This document shows, piece after piece, positions 1-5,041 of a DNA stretch of 5,041 nucleotides. Position numbers and translations under genes: made by a program. The stretch comes from Ruminococcus flavefaciens. Its GTDB lineage: Bacteria > Bacillota_A > Clostridia > Oscillospirales > Ruminococcaceae. The notes beneath the pieces were generated by a model. That model did not search any database. It was given only the letters and a program-made list of their open reading frames with translations, and was not told where the DNA came from. The stretch is from contig SFFP01000146.1 of assembly GCA_004556875.1 (NCBI GenBank), positions 1-5,041 of the forward strand, read 5' to 3'. Numbering within the stretch: position 1 is the first letter of the stretch; the number at the start of each line of letters is the position of its first letter.

Positions 1-1
1 A

Positions 2-202
2 GACGGTCTTATCGATTCAAAATCTCTCCGCGGCGAAACTTACGGAAAAGAGCGAATCCAGCGTTCGATTACAGAAAATACTTCCTACATGGCAAATGTA
101 ATGGCACGCACAATATACAATTCTGCGGCTGATTTTCTTGCAAAAGAACTTGATGACGACGTTTCGATTCTTGTAATCAAGCGTCTTGCAAATAAAAATT
201 AA
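2..202 (+). CDS. PP2C/SpoIIE-type serine phosphatase, C-terminal fragment
   Basis: This is the 3' end of a gene that begins left of the window; 66 codons and the stop are visible. The fragment opens with DGLIDSK, followed by a G-E-x-Y/F-G-x-E-R segment (GETYGKER) and ends with DDDVSILVIKR. This is the usual layout of the last third of SpoIIE-family PP2C phosphatases, where a 'TDG(L/V)' strand and a final 'DD(V/I)(T/S)LL' strand carry metal-coordinating aspartates. Such enzymes use Mn/Mg to remove phosphate from serine, typically on anti-sigma-factor antagonists or in other partner-switching or stress-signalling circuits. Any N-terminal sensor or membrane domain lies outside the window, so the exact role cannot be given. 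The gene is followed after 13 bases by a small membrane-protein gene, which suggests co-transcription. The family call is reasonably firm; the substrate is unknown. Confidence 0.8.
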   Translation, partial: DGLIDSKSLRGETYGKERIQRSITENTSYMANVMARTIYNSAADFLAKELDDDVSILVIKRLANKN

Positions 203-203
203 C

Positions 204-208
204 GGAGG
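204..208 (+). promoter_or_regulatory. Ribosome binding site of the 44-aa membrane protein gene
   Basis: GGAGG sits directly after the phosphatase stop codon (TAA 200-202) and seven bases before ATG 216. It is the main argument that the small gene is real and translated from the same message as the phosphatase. Confidence 0.75.
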
Positions 209-215
209 AATAAAA

Positions 216-350
216 ATGCTAAGAACAGTGCTTGTTATATTATGTGTTTTATTTATTATCGGAATGTTAGCTCTGGATATCTTCATTTCAAAGGATATCA
301 ACAGAAATTCAAAGGGCGGCTTAGGAAACGATAAGGATAAGAAGGAATAA
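216..350 (+). CDS. Small single-pass membrane protein, 44 aa, unknown function
   Basis: A short reading frame starts at ATG 216 behind a strong Shine-Dalgarno (GGAGG, 204-208, seven bases upstream), which makes translation likely despite the small size. Residues 4-20 (TVLVILCVLFIIGMLAL) form one hydrophobic helix. The remainder, from about residue 21, is a polar charged tail rich in Lys, Asp and Asn that ends in DKDKKE. The only charged residue before the helix is Arg3, while the tail has several lysines, so the tail is probably cytoplasmic (inference from the positive-inside rule). It follows the phosphatase gene by 13 bases and is closed by a terminator six bases after its stop, so the two genes form the end of one operon. 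I do not recognise a family. It could be a small regulator or partner of the phosphatase, but nothing in the sequence proves that. Confidence 0.72.
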   Translation: MLRTVLVILCVLFIIGMLALDIFISKDINRNSKGGLGNDKDKKE

Positions 351-355
351 ATACG

Positions 356-387
356 AAAAGGGTACAACATTTGTTGTACCCTTTTTT
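356..387 (+). terminator. Rho-independent terminator of the phosphatase / small-protein operon (probably bidirectional)
   Basis: A perfect stem pairs 360-368 with 373-381 (GGGTACAAC / GTTGTACCC) around a tight four-base loop. It is followed by six T (382-387) and preceded by four A (356-359) that can extend the stem. It lies six bases after the stop of the small gene. Read on the minus strand, the same stem is followed by four T, so it may also stop leftward transcription from the xylanase gene. Confidence 0.9.
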
Positions 388-410
388 CGGTTAGTTTCGG
401 ATATTCGGAC

Positions 411-449
411 AACAGGAAAGCCGTGCTGCCTAAGCACGGCTTTCCTGTT
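411..449. terminator. Strong 17-bp hairpin between convergent genes, terminator-like
   Basis: Positions 411-427 pair perfectly with 433-449 (17 base pairs, five-base loop). The stem contains the GC-rich core GCCGTGC. Neither strand has a clean T-tract straight after the stem: the plus side reads CTGATTTG and the minus side GTCCGAATA. It may therefore act as an imperfect terminator, or as a 3'-end stabiliser for the leftward xylanase mRNA or for readthrough from the rightward operon. Confidence 0.6.
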
Positions 450-488
450 CTGATTTGTCCCTTACAATTTATTTTTGGAATTATATCA

Positions 489-525
489 ATCGGTGCAGCA
501 CGTTGTGCAGATGTACTGCACCGAT
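489..525 (-). terminator. Hairpin just downstream of the xylanase gene
   Basis: ATCGGTGCAG (489-498) pairs with CTGCACCGAT (516-525), giving a 10-bp stem with a 17-base loop. It begins 16 bases beyond the stop codon of the leftward xylanase gene. No T-run follows on the minus strand, so it is more likely an mRNA 3'-end structure working with the 411-449 hairpin than a canonical terminator. Confidence 0.45.
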
Positions 526-541
526 CAACAACGAAAAAGAA

Positions 542-3500
542 TTATGACATTGACCAGCTGTCAAAGCTTACGTCGCCGTTAGCTACGAAGTAAATATCTG
601 ATGCACCGCTTGGGATATTTGCGAGAGGTGTCTCAATGTCTGTCATTGAACCGCCTGCAGGTACTTCGATATATGTGATAGCCTCGCCTGTAGCTGAGCC
701 CTGACAAACCTTGATAACAGCACCGTTCTTTGAAGAAGCCTTAGCTGTAAGTGTGCCGCTTACCTTAGAGAAGTCGACCTTGCTTACCTTAGCCCATTCG
801 CCCTTCTTGAAGTTAACAACAGAGTTGCCGCATCCGCTTACGCTGATGTTCTTGGACTGGTTAGACATTGTAGCTGCACGAACTGTCTTTGTAGGATCAA
901 GGTTCTCGAGCTGGCTTACACCTGTCTGTGAACCGCTGCAAGTGATCTTTCCATTGCTTATAGTTGCCTTATCGATACAGGGTGATCTGTAGTTAAGACC
1001 CTTGCCGCCGTTAACGCCCATACGCATTTCAAGCTGACGTGAGTGATAAAGTACATAGTAATTGCCCTTGAATTCGATAATTGAGTGGTGGTTGTTACCG
1101 CCGTTGTCGAGTCTCTGTGTACCTGTGTTCTTGAATACAACACCCTGATACTGGTAACCCTTGAGCGGATCAGTTGATGTCATGTAACCGATATCAGCAT
1201 TGCTGAATGAATTGCCGTTTACACTTGTACCGCCCGGAACATTCCAGTTGTGGCAGAATGAATAATACCATGTGTTGCCGATCTTGAGCATACTTGAGTC
1301 TTCGAAGAGGTAAGGTGTGCCCGGATCGATAGGTGTACCTGAAATTGAGATCATGTCATCGCCAAGCTTAGCGATACGTCCCTGTTTTGTCTGAGCAGCC
1401 TGTCCGTCAGGAACACCGCCGCCGTATGCAATAATACCTGTGTCTGTATCAGGATCATAGTAAACGCCCGGATCGAAGAGCCATGTTACGTTACTGTTTG
1501 GTGTGCTTCTGGAAATAAGCTCATGTCCGAGAGGATCCTTTACATTCTTTGTGAAAGTCGGGTCATCAGCTGTGATAACGCCGATACCTGAACCGTTGTT
1601 TGCGAAGTAAAGGAAGAACTTGTCCTGACCGTTGATCTTCTTCCATGCAGCATCAGGAGCCCATGCATTATTAGCCCATTTTGCAATAGGTGTGCCGTTT
1701 ACTCTTGTTTTTGCAACAGGGATCTGACCGTGGTCTGTCCAGTTTACAAGGTCTGCTGTTGATAAGCAGTTGATATAACCTGAAGAATAATCATTCTCGA
1801 TCATCTGGTTATTCTTGTATGCGAATTCATCGGCTGTTGTGTAGACGTAAAGTCTGCCGTCATATACCATCCAGCCCGGGTCAGCACCGAAACGCTGAGT
1901 ATAAAGCGGATTATTCTCGTTATTCTTTTTAAATGAATCAGCGATGCTGACTGAACCGAATTTCATAGCTAATGCTTCCAGATCTACCTGTGGTTTATTT
2001 ACAGGGAATTCATTTATCTTGCCGAGGATGAACTCCTGAAGGAGAACGAGGTCAGCAACTTCAAATGTTCTGTTCTGATCTACGTCAGCAGCCTTCTGTG
2101 CGAGAGAATCGCTGAATTCACCTGAGATGATAGCCTTTCTTGCAGCTATCATATCGAGAGAGTCGATAGTTTCATCAAAATTGAGATCGCCGAGGATTAC
2201 CTGACGAACCTTTGGCTGTCCGGGACCTGCGATAACAGTACCGGCAGGAGCACCAATAGCCTCATCGATATAGAAGTTGCCGAGGTTTTCCTCATCAGTT
2301 GTCTCAACATAGATCTGCATATCTGAAGCGCCTGCAGGGATCTTGTAATTTGTATTTGCAAGCTGGAGCCATTCGCCCTTAGGAGCTGTACCGATAGCGA
2401 TCTGATCGTAGTGAGCTTCGCCGTCAGAGCCCTGATACTGGAGAGTGAACTTATACTCAGCTGTATCTGCGTCACCGTCGAGGTAGCAAACGTTTACTGA
2501 GAAGCTGTACTCTTCGCCGTCCTTGAAAATTCTTGTTTCCAGCGGACGAGCTGCGCCGTTCCATGAAGCTGTTCTGTCCTGAACGAGGAGAGCTTCCTTG
2601 CCTGCGAAATTAGTTCTGCCGCTTGTGAGGACTGTAGCAGCACCTCTGCCTACCCAGCTGTCCTCAGAGCCTTCGAATGTGCTGTGGAACCAGTAACCGT
2701 CAGAGTCAGGCTCGGGTTCGCTGATTGTGAAGCCGGAGCTTCCGGGACCGTGATATGGGAGACCTGTGCTCCACTGGCTGTCGGGAACGAGGCTTGTGAT
2801 AGCGCTGTAAGCTGACTTAGGCTGATTGCTTCCGTCATAGAGGAGAGGCTGATTGCTTCTGCCTGAATTTTTGTCTGTGCCTACCCATGAGTTATTGTCG
2901 TTAGGACCCCATACCTGAACGAGAGTTACGTTAGGTCCGTTTGGATGGCTTGAATTCCAGTCCATAGCGTGCTTGAATATAGCCTTGTACTTATTAGCCT
3001 GATCGTTTAATGAGTACTTGCCGCCCTCTGTTGAGAGGTCAAGCTCTGTGACCTGAACATCGATACCGAGGTTGAGGTACTTATCCATTGCAGCGAGGTA
3101 AGAGTTTGTATCGCCCCATGCGTTGCTTGCAGCGCAGTTGAGGTGAGACTGCATACCCATACCGTCGATGAGACCCTTAGCCATGAGAGGCTTGAGGATA
3201 GTATTTATAATGCAGTTCTGCTTGTCGTTAGCGAACTCGTTATAGTCATTGTAATAAAGCTTACAGGTTGAAGGAGCATACTTTCTTGCGTAAGTAAATG
3301 CCTTTTCAACGAATGAGTTGTTCTTGTAAACAGATACCCATGCGGACTGACCGCCGACTGAGTTGTTGTCGCCTGCAGTTCTTACGCCGCCCTGTGAAGC
3401 AGTGCCGTCGTTGATTACTTCGTTACATACATCGTATGCATAGAGATCGAGGTCAGGATACTGTGTAGCGAAAGCATTGAACATATTCTTGATGTAGCTT

Positions 3501-4420
3501 TCCATACGCTGATCCATAGTGCTTGTGCTTACCCAGTTTCCGTTAGCATTGAAGTTCTCCTTGAAGAACCATGTAGGAGTCTGGCTGTGCCATACAAGAG
3601 TGTGACCTCTGAAACCGAGGCCGTTCTTTACGCAGAAGTCGCAGATAGCTGCGCAGCTGTTAAGAGAGACCTTGATGTTTGTGTTTGAAGAACCATTCTG
3701 AACGAGAGTAGCATCAGGCTTTGTCTCGTTCTCGCACTCTACAGCGTTGCAGTCCTTGAGGATGATGCCCTGTATACCGCTGTTTGAGATAGTACCGCGG
3801 TTGAAGATGTTACCAACGCGGAAGTAATCGCCGAATTCGTCCTTGAGACCCTTGCCTGAAGGAGCTGCGTGTGCCTCATTAGCAGCCTTGTCTCCTGTGA
3901 TGAGGAAATCATCGAAATAGAAATCCTCTGTAGAATCTGTAGTTATCTTGAGCTTGAACTCATAGCTTCCCTCGGGAGCTGTGTAGTCGCCTTTAAGCTC
4001 TGTCCACTCACCTGCAGCAGTATTTTTTGAATCGAGTTCTACTGTAGTTTCTTCGTTTGTCTCACTGTCGACAGTAAGAAGTGTGAAGTGGAACTTTTCA
4101 GCTGTATCGCTGTAAACCTTTACGCTGTATGAGTATTTATCTCCGCCAAAGAGATAAAGACCCTTTGATGATGCAGCACCGTCCTCAGATGACGTACGTC
4201 CTGATATCTTCATGCCTCGTGACATATCAGCACCTGCTGCAGTCTGTGCAGTCAGCTCAACGTTTTCGCCCTCGCCGTACCAGCCTTCATAGTTGCGCTC
4301 GAAATCGTTATAAACGATGTGAGCAGCATATGTACGCTGGATCATTTCCGGGAAGGCAGTAACAACTCCTGAAAGACAGCCGGCAGCCGTCAGGCTTGCA
4401 ACTAACTTTTTAACTTTCAT
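542..4420 (-). CDS. Secreted cellulosomal bifunctional xylanase: CBM22-GH10-CBM22-dockerin-GH43-CBM6-like
   Basis: This 1292-residue extracellular enzyme is predicted to degrade arabinoxylan. Order by residue: signal peptide 1-33; CBM22 34-177; GH10 endo-beta-1,4-xylanase 190-545; Gly/Pro/acidic linker 553-575; second CBM22 576-725; type I-like dockerin 743-804; GH43 833-1172; CBM6-like 1179-1292. GH10 catalytic residues are E334 (acid/base) and E459 (nucleophile). The GH43 triad is D847, D983 and E1040. The start at 4420 was chosen because GAGGAGGAG lies just upstream and a signal peptide follows at once; the frame is open for 13 more codons to 4459, but that extension has no good ribosome site. 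No partner gene lies on the same strand, so it appears monocistronic, ending at hairpins downstream. The frame is intact, with no frameshift. The enzyme classes are secure; the GH43 specificity (arabinofuranosidase or xylosidase) is inferred. R. flavefaciens-type cellulosomes carry similar large enzymes, so I claim no novelty for the fold set. Confidence 0.95.
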   Translation of the reverse strand: MKVKKLVASLTAAGCLSGVVTAFPEMIQRTYAAHIVYNDFERNYEGWYGEGENVELTAQTAAGADMSRGMKISGRTSSEDGAASSKGLYLFGGDKYSYSVKVYSDTAEKFHFTLLTVDSETNEETTVELDSKNTAAGEWTELKGDYTAPEGSYEFKLKITTDSTEDFYFDDFLITGDKAANEAHAAPSGKGLKDEFGDYFRVGNIFNRGTISNSGIQGIILKDCNAVECENETKPDATLVQNGSSNTNIKVSLNSCAAICDFCVKNGLGFRGHTLVWHSQTPTWFFKENFNANGNWVSTSTMDQRMESYIKNMFNAFATQYPDLDLYAYDVCNEVINDGTASQGGVRTAGDNNSVGGQSAWVSVYKNNSFVEKAFTYARKYAPSTCKLYYNDYNEFANDKQNCIINTILKPLMAKGLIDGMGMQSHLNCAASNAWGDTNSYLAAMDKYLNLGIDVQVTELDLSTEGGKYSLNDQANKYKAIFKHAMDWNSSHPNGPNVTLVQVWGPNDNNSWVGTDKNSGRSNQPLLYDGSNQPKSAYSAITSLVPDSQWSTGLPYHGPGSSGFTISEPEPDSDGYWFHSTFEGSEDSWVGRGAATVLTSGRTNFAGKEALLVQDRTASWNGAARPLETRIFKDGEEYSFSVNVCYLDGDADTAEYKFTLQYQGSDGEAHYDQIAIGTAPKGEWLQLANTNYKIPAGASDMQIYVETTDEENLGNFYIDEAIGAPAGTVIAGPGQPKVRQVILGDLNFDETIDSLDMIAARKAIISGEFSDSLAQKAADVDQNRTFEVADLVLLQEFILGKINEFPVNKPQVDLEALAMKFGSVSIADSFKKNNENNPLYTQRFGADPGWMVYDGRLYVYTTADEFAYKNNQMIENDYSSGYINCLSTADLVNWTDHGQIPVAKTRVNGTPIAKWANNAWAPDAAWKKINGQDKFFLYFANNGSGIGVITADDPTFTKNVKDPLGHELISRSTPNSNVTWLFDPGVYYDPDTDTGIIAYGGGVPDGQAAQTKQGRIAKLGDDMISISGTPIDPGTPYLFEDSSMLKIGNTWYYSFCHNWNVPGGTSVNGNSFSNADIGYMTSTDPLKGYQYQGVVFKNTGTQRLDNGGNNHHSIIEFKGNYYVLYHSRQLEMRMGVNGGKGLNYRSPCIDKATISNGKITCSGSQTGVSQLENLDPTKTVRAATMSNQSKNISVSGCGNSVVNFKKGEWAKVSKVDFSKVSGTLTAKASSKNGAVIKVCQGSATGEAITYIEVPAGGSMTDIETPLANIPSGASDIYFVANGDVSFDSWSMS
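545..886 (-). other. C-terminal CBM6-like module
   Basis: Residues 1179-1292 follow the GH43 directly. KKGEWAKVSKVDFSKVSG matches the CBM6 'GDWvkYknVDFg' strand pair. The later segments GAVIKVCQG, GEAITYIEVPAGG and DIYFVANGDVSFDSWSMS match the rest of the jelly roll. GH43 enzymes acting on arabinoxylan often end in a CBM6. The first strand is degenerate and the aromatic platform is not obvious, so ligand binding is uncertain. Confidence 0.7.
905..1924 (-). other. GH43 catalytic domain (arabinofuranosidase/xylosidase type)
   Basis: Residues 833-1172 form a five-bladed beta-propeller glycosidase. The general base is D847 in RFGADPGWMVYDG, the pKa-modulating Asp is D983 in WLFDPGVYYD, and the general acid is E1040 in YLFEDSSMLK. 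NNAWAPDAAWK is the expected blade motif between them. Members invert the anomeric centre. Because the domain is joined to a xylanase and to a CBM6-like module, removal of arabinose from arabinoxylan is the best guess; beta-xylosidase activity is the alternative. Confidence 0.9.
2009..2194 (-). other. Dockerin module, type I-like, mid-chain
   Basis: Residues 743-804 contain two EF-hand-like calcium loops, each followed by a helix. Loop 1 is DLNFDETIDSLD (D745, N747, D749, D753, D756) and loop 2 is DVDQNRTFEVAD (D779, D781, N783, E787, D790). Dockerins bind cohesin modules of cellulosome scaffoldins, so the enzyme is expected to be cell-surface or complex bound. Its place between two catalytic modules, rather than at the C-terminus, is less common. 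Confidence 0.9.
2246..2695 (-). other. CBM22 module 2 (internal)
   Basis: Residues 576-725 follow the linker and show the full CBM22 pattern: HSTFEGSEDSWVGRGAATV, then DRTASWNGAARPL with the motif tryptophan W620 present, a central VNVCYLDG strand, and a closing NFYIDEA strand. It should be the functional xylan-binding copy. It is clearly divergent from copy 1, so the pair is not a recent duplication. Confidence 0.85.
2786..3853 (-). other. GH10 endo-1,4-beta-xylanase catalytic domain
   Basis: Residues 190-545 carry the GH10 landmarks in order: ECENETKP (variant of ENEMKP), RGHTLVWHSQTP, YDVCNEV with acid/base E334 (codon 3419-3421), GMGMQSHL, VQVTELD with nucleophile E459 (codon 3044-3046), and VWGPNDNNSW near the end. 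This is a complete (beta/alpha)8 retaining xylanase of normal length. Two features differ from textbook members: ENETKP instead of ENEMKP, and a long Gly/Ser/Asn-rich loop after E334 (residues about 338-360). Confidence 0.95.
3890..4321 (-). other. CBM22 module 1 (N-terminal)
   Basis: Residues 34-177 have the CBM22/CBM4_9 pattern: an opening VYNDFE...GWYGEG, a central ISGRTSS segment, and a closing FYFDDFLI strand. The family is a beta-sandwich that binds xylan or stabilises the attached GH10. In the central motif, where the second copy reads RTASWNGA, this copy reads RTSSEDGA, so the tryptophan is replaced by Glu79. Xylan binding by this copy may be lost. Confidence 0.8.
4322..4420 (-). other. 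Signal peptide of the xylanase (residues 1-33)
   Basis: The N-terminus has lysines at 2, 4 and 5, then a hydrophobic stretch (LVASLTAAGCLSGVVTAF), then a polar region ending in RTYAA. Cleavage by signal peptidase I is expected after Ala32 or Ala33, just before the first CBM22 (HIVYNDFE). This places the enzyme outside the cell, as a dockerin protein requires. Confidence 0.85.
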
Positions 4421-4424
4421 AATT

Positions 4425-4433
4425 CTCCTCCTC
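4425..4433 (-). promoter_or_regulatory. Ribosome binding site that decides the xylanase start
   Basis: The minus strand reads GAGGAGGAG here, with AGGAGG six bases before the ATG at 4420. This near-perfect anti-16S match fixes the start at 4420, not at the upstream ATG at 4459. Confidence 0.9.
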
Positions 4434-4463
4434 ATATAATTTGTATATTTTTCGTTCAACGTT

Positions 4464-4482
4464 ATGATATATTTTATATCAT
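4464..4482. promoter_or_regulatory. Palindrome in the xylanase leader, possible operator
   Basis: ATGATATA and TATATCAT form a perfect 8-bp inverted repeat around TTT. It lies between the candidate -10 box and the ribosome site of the xylanase gene, about 45 bases before the start codon. It would suit a dimeric repressor or activator, though an AT-rich palindrome can arise by chance. Confidence 0.3.
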
Positions 4483-4509
4483 TTCATGCTGTTACACACA
4501 TTTTACTCC

Positions 4510-4515
4510 ATTATA
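4510..4515 (-). promoter_or_regulatory. Candidate -10 box for the xylanase gene
   Basis: The minus strand reads TATAAT, a perfect -10 consensus, about 90 bases before the start codon. At 15-18 bases upstream there is only a T-rich stretch and no good -35 hexamer. A TTGCAA lies only seven bases upstream, which is too close. The promoter may depend on an activator; the call is weak. Confidence 0.35.
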
Positions 4516-4543
4516 AAAATGTTTGCAACCCAAAAAATAAAGA

Positions 4544-4680
4544 TTAGGTGCACAAAATGCAGAAAAGCCCGATAAATCGCCTAAATTGCTGAAATTTGCG
4601 TTAAGATTTTACCATTTTTAGCATAAAAGTATAATTTCACAAATAGTGTGATATTTTGCACGATTTGTTAGGTGGACAAA
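4544..4680. repeat. Spaced direct repeat TTAGGTG(C/G)ACAAA
   Basis: TTAGGTGCACAAA (4544-4556) and TTAGGTGGACAAA (4668-4680) match at 12 of 13 positions, 124 bases apart. Both lie upstream of the xylanase promoter candidate. They could be paired binding sites of a regulator; two copies alone are not proof. Confidence 0.3.
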
Positions 4681-4967
4681 GTGAATATATGAAAAATATA
4701 AAACTATATATTACAAATATATGGTGTAATACCGGCAAAATTACATTAATGTGCATTATGTTAAAAATTTGCACAAGCTGTCATATCCGTTTCGGAAACT
4801 TGCGGTTTTAAATTACCATGGGTAAAAATCCCACTATTTGTTATTGCTCAAAAAAACGGATTTTTCAGTGCGCAAAAAACGCAAAAAAGCATTTTTTACA
4901 CCTGATGTGCTAAAATTTCATGCCATAGGTACAGATTGATAGATGAAGTGTTATACTGAAAGAGCAG

Positions 4968-4996
4968 TCGACAAACACCCAAAAATCTGGTAGAAT
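4968..4996 (+). promoter_or_regulatory. Sigma-A-type promoter for the rightward gene
   Basis: TCGACA (4968-4973) and TAGAAT (4991-4996) each differ from consensus at one position and are separated by exactly 17 bases. TGG directly before the -10 provides an extended -10 element. Transcription would start near 5003, leaving a leader of about 25 bases. Confidence 0.65.
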
Positions 4997-5028
4997 AAAA
5001 ATAATAAAACCGGAAAGGGAAAACGACT

Positions 5029-5041
5029 ATGAAGTACAGTA
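5029..5041 (+). CDS. Start of a rightward gene, truncated by the window edge
   Basis: ATG at 5029 begins M-K-Y-S and runs off the window. A purine-rich ribosome site (GGAAAGGGA, 5012-5020) lies eight bases upstream, and a good promoter lies before that. Four residues are too few to name a product. It is divergent from the xylanase gene and may share its regulatory region. Confidence 0.6.

Larger units (their letters stand above)
4434..4967. other. Long AT-rich divergent intergenic region
   Basis: About 600 bases separate the xylanase gene from the rightward gene at 5029. The region is strongly AT-rich compared with the coding DNA and has no convincing gene, tRNA, terminator or riboswitch fold that I can see. 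Besides the palindrome and direct repeat listed separately, it holds a short inverted repeat TTACC-ATG-GGTAA at 4813-4825 and several A- and T-runs at 4850-4897, which suggest bent DNA. Its size fits a regulatory region for two divergently transcribed genes. Confidence 0.6.

Noticed and set aside
17..412. 131-codon minus-strand open frame across the phosphatase and small-protein genes
   Set aside because: It lies antisense to two better supported genes and crosses the 356-387 terminator; it has no recognisable domain.
711..992. Plus-strand open frame antisense to the GH43/CBM6 region
   Set aside because: It is a shadow of the xylanase codons; no ribosome site or protein-like pattern was seen. 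The same applies to the other short frames inside 542-4420.
4376..4393. Possible lipoprotein signal (TAAGC with Cys15 of the xylanase)
   Set aside because: The hydrophobic core before the Cys would be very short, position -3 is Ala rather than Leu, and the hydrophobic stretch continues past the Cys to a normal TYAA cleavage site.
4421..4459. Thirteen-codon N-terminal extension of the xylanase starting at the ATG at 4459
   Set aside because: It lacks a good ribosome site, would put charged residues ahead of the signal peptide, and overlaps the strong GAGGAGGAG site that serves the ATG at 4420.
4510..4529. TTGCAA plus TATAAT as a complete minus-strand promoter
   Set aside because: The two hexamers are only seven bases apart, far from the 16-18 needed, so only the -10 box is kept as a weak candidate.
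4689..4811. 40-codon plus-strand reading frame in the divergent spacer (starts MKNIKLYITN)
   Set aside because: The only ribosome-like sequence (AGGTGG) is 13 bases upstream, there is no clear domain or hydrophobic pattern, and composition is typical of AT-rich spacer. Conservation in a relative would reopen it.

Overview
The window looks like a chromosomal segment of a fibre-degrading, cellulosome-forming Firmicute, most likely a Ruminococcus close to R. flavefaciens or R. albus. The reasons are a dockerin-bearing multidomain xylanase, strong purine-rich Shine-Dalgarno sites, moderate GC in coding DNA with AT-rich spacers, and a SpoIIE-type phosphatase next door. The species assignment is inference; no rRNA or other marker is present.

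Layout: positions 2-202 (+) hold the last 66 codons of a PP2C/SpoIIE-type serine phosphatase. A 44-residue single-pass membrane protein follows at 216-350 (+), 13 bases downstream and probably in the same operon. A hairpin terminator at 356-387 closes that unit. Positions 388-541 form a convergent spacer with two further strong hairpins. The minus strand from 4420 down to 542 encodes one 1292-residue secreted enzyme ordered signal peptide - CBM22 - GH10 xylanase - CBM22 - dockerin - GH43 - CBM6-like. Positions 4421-5028 are a long AT-rich divergent spacer with a palindrome, a spaced direct repeat, a weak promoter candidate for the xylanase gene and a good sigma-A-type promoter for a rightward gene. 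Only the first four codons of that rightward gene (from 5029) are visible.

The central protein dominates the window. Its GH10 module should cut the beta-1,4-xylan backbone. Its GH43 module with the C-terminal CBM6-like domain should act on arabinose or xylose side groups or ends. The CBM22 modules bring the enzyme to xylan, and the central dockerin should plug it into a cellulosome scaffoldin. All expected catalytic carboxylates of both enzymes are visible, so it is probably a functional bifunctional arabinoxylan-degrading enzyme. Multimodular enzymes of this kind are known from rumen Ruminococcus. I see no undescribed defence, mobile or RNA system here. The points that deserve a second look are the degenerate N-terminal CBM22 site, the asymmetric mid-chain dockerin, the small membrane protein and the divergent regulatory region.
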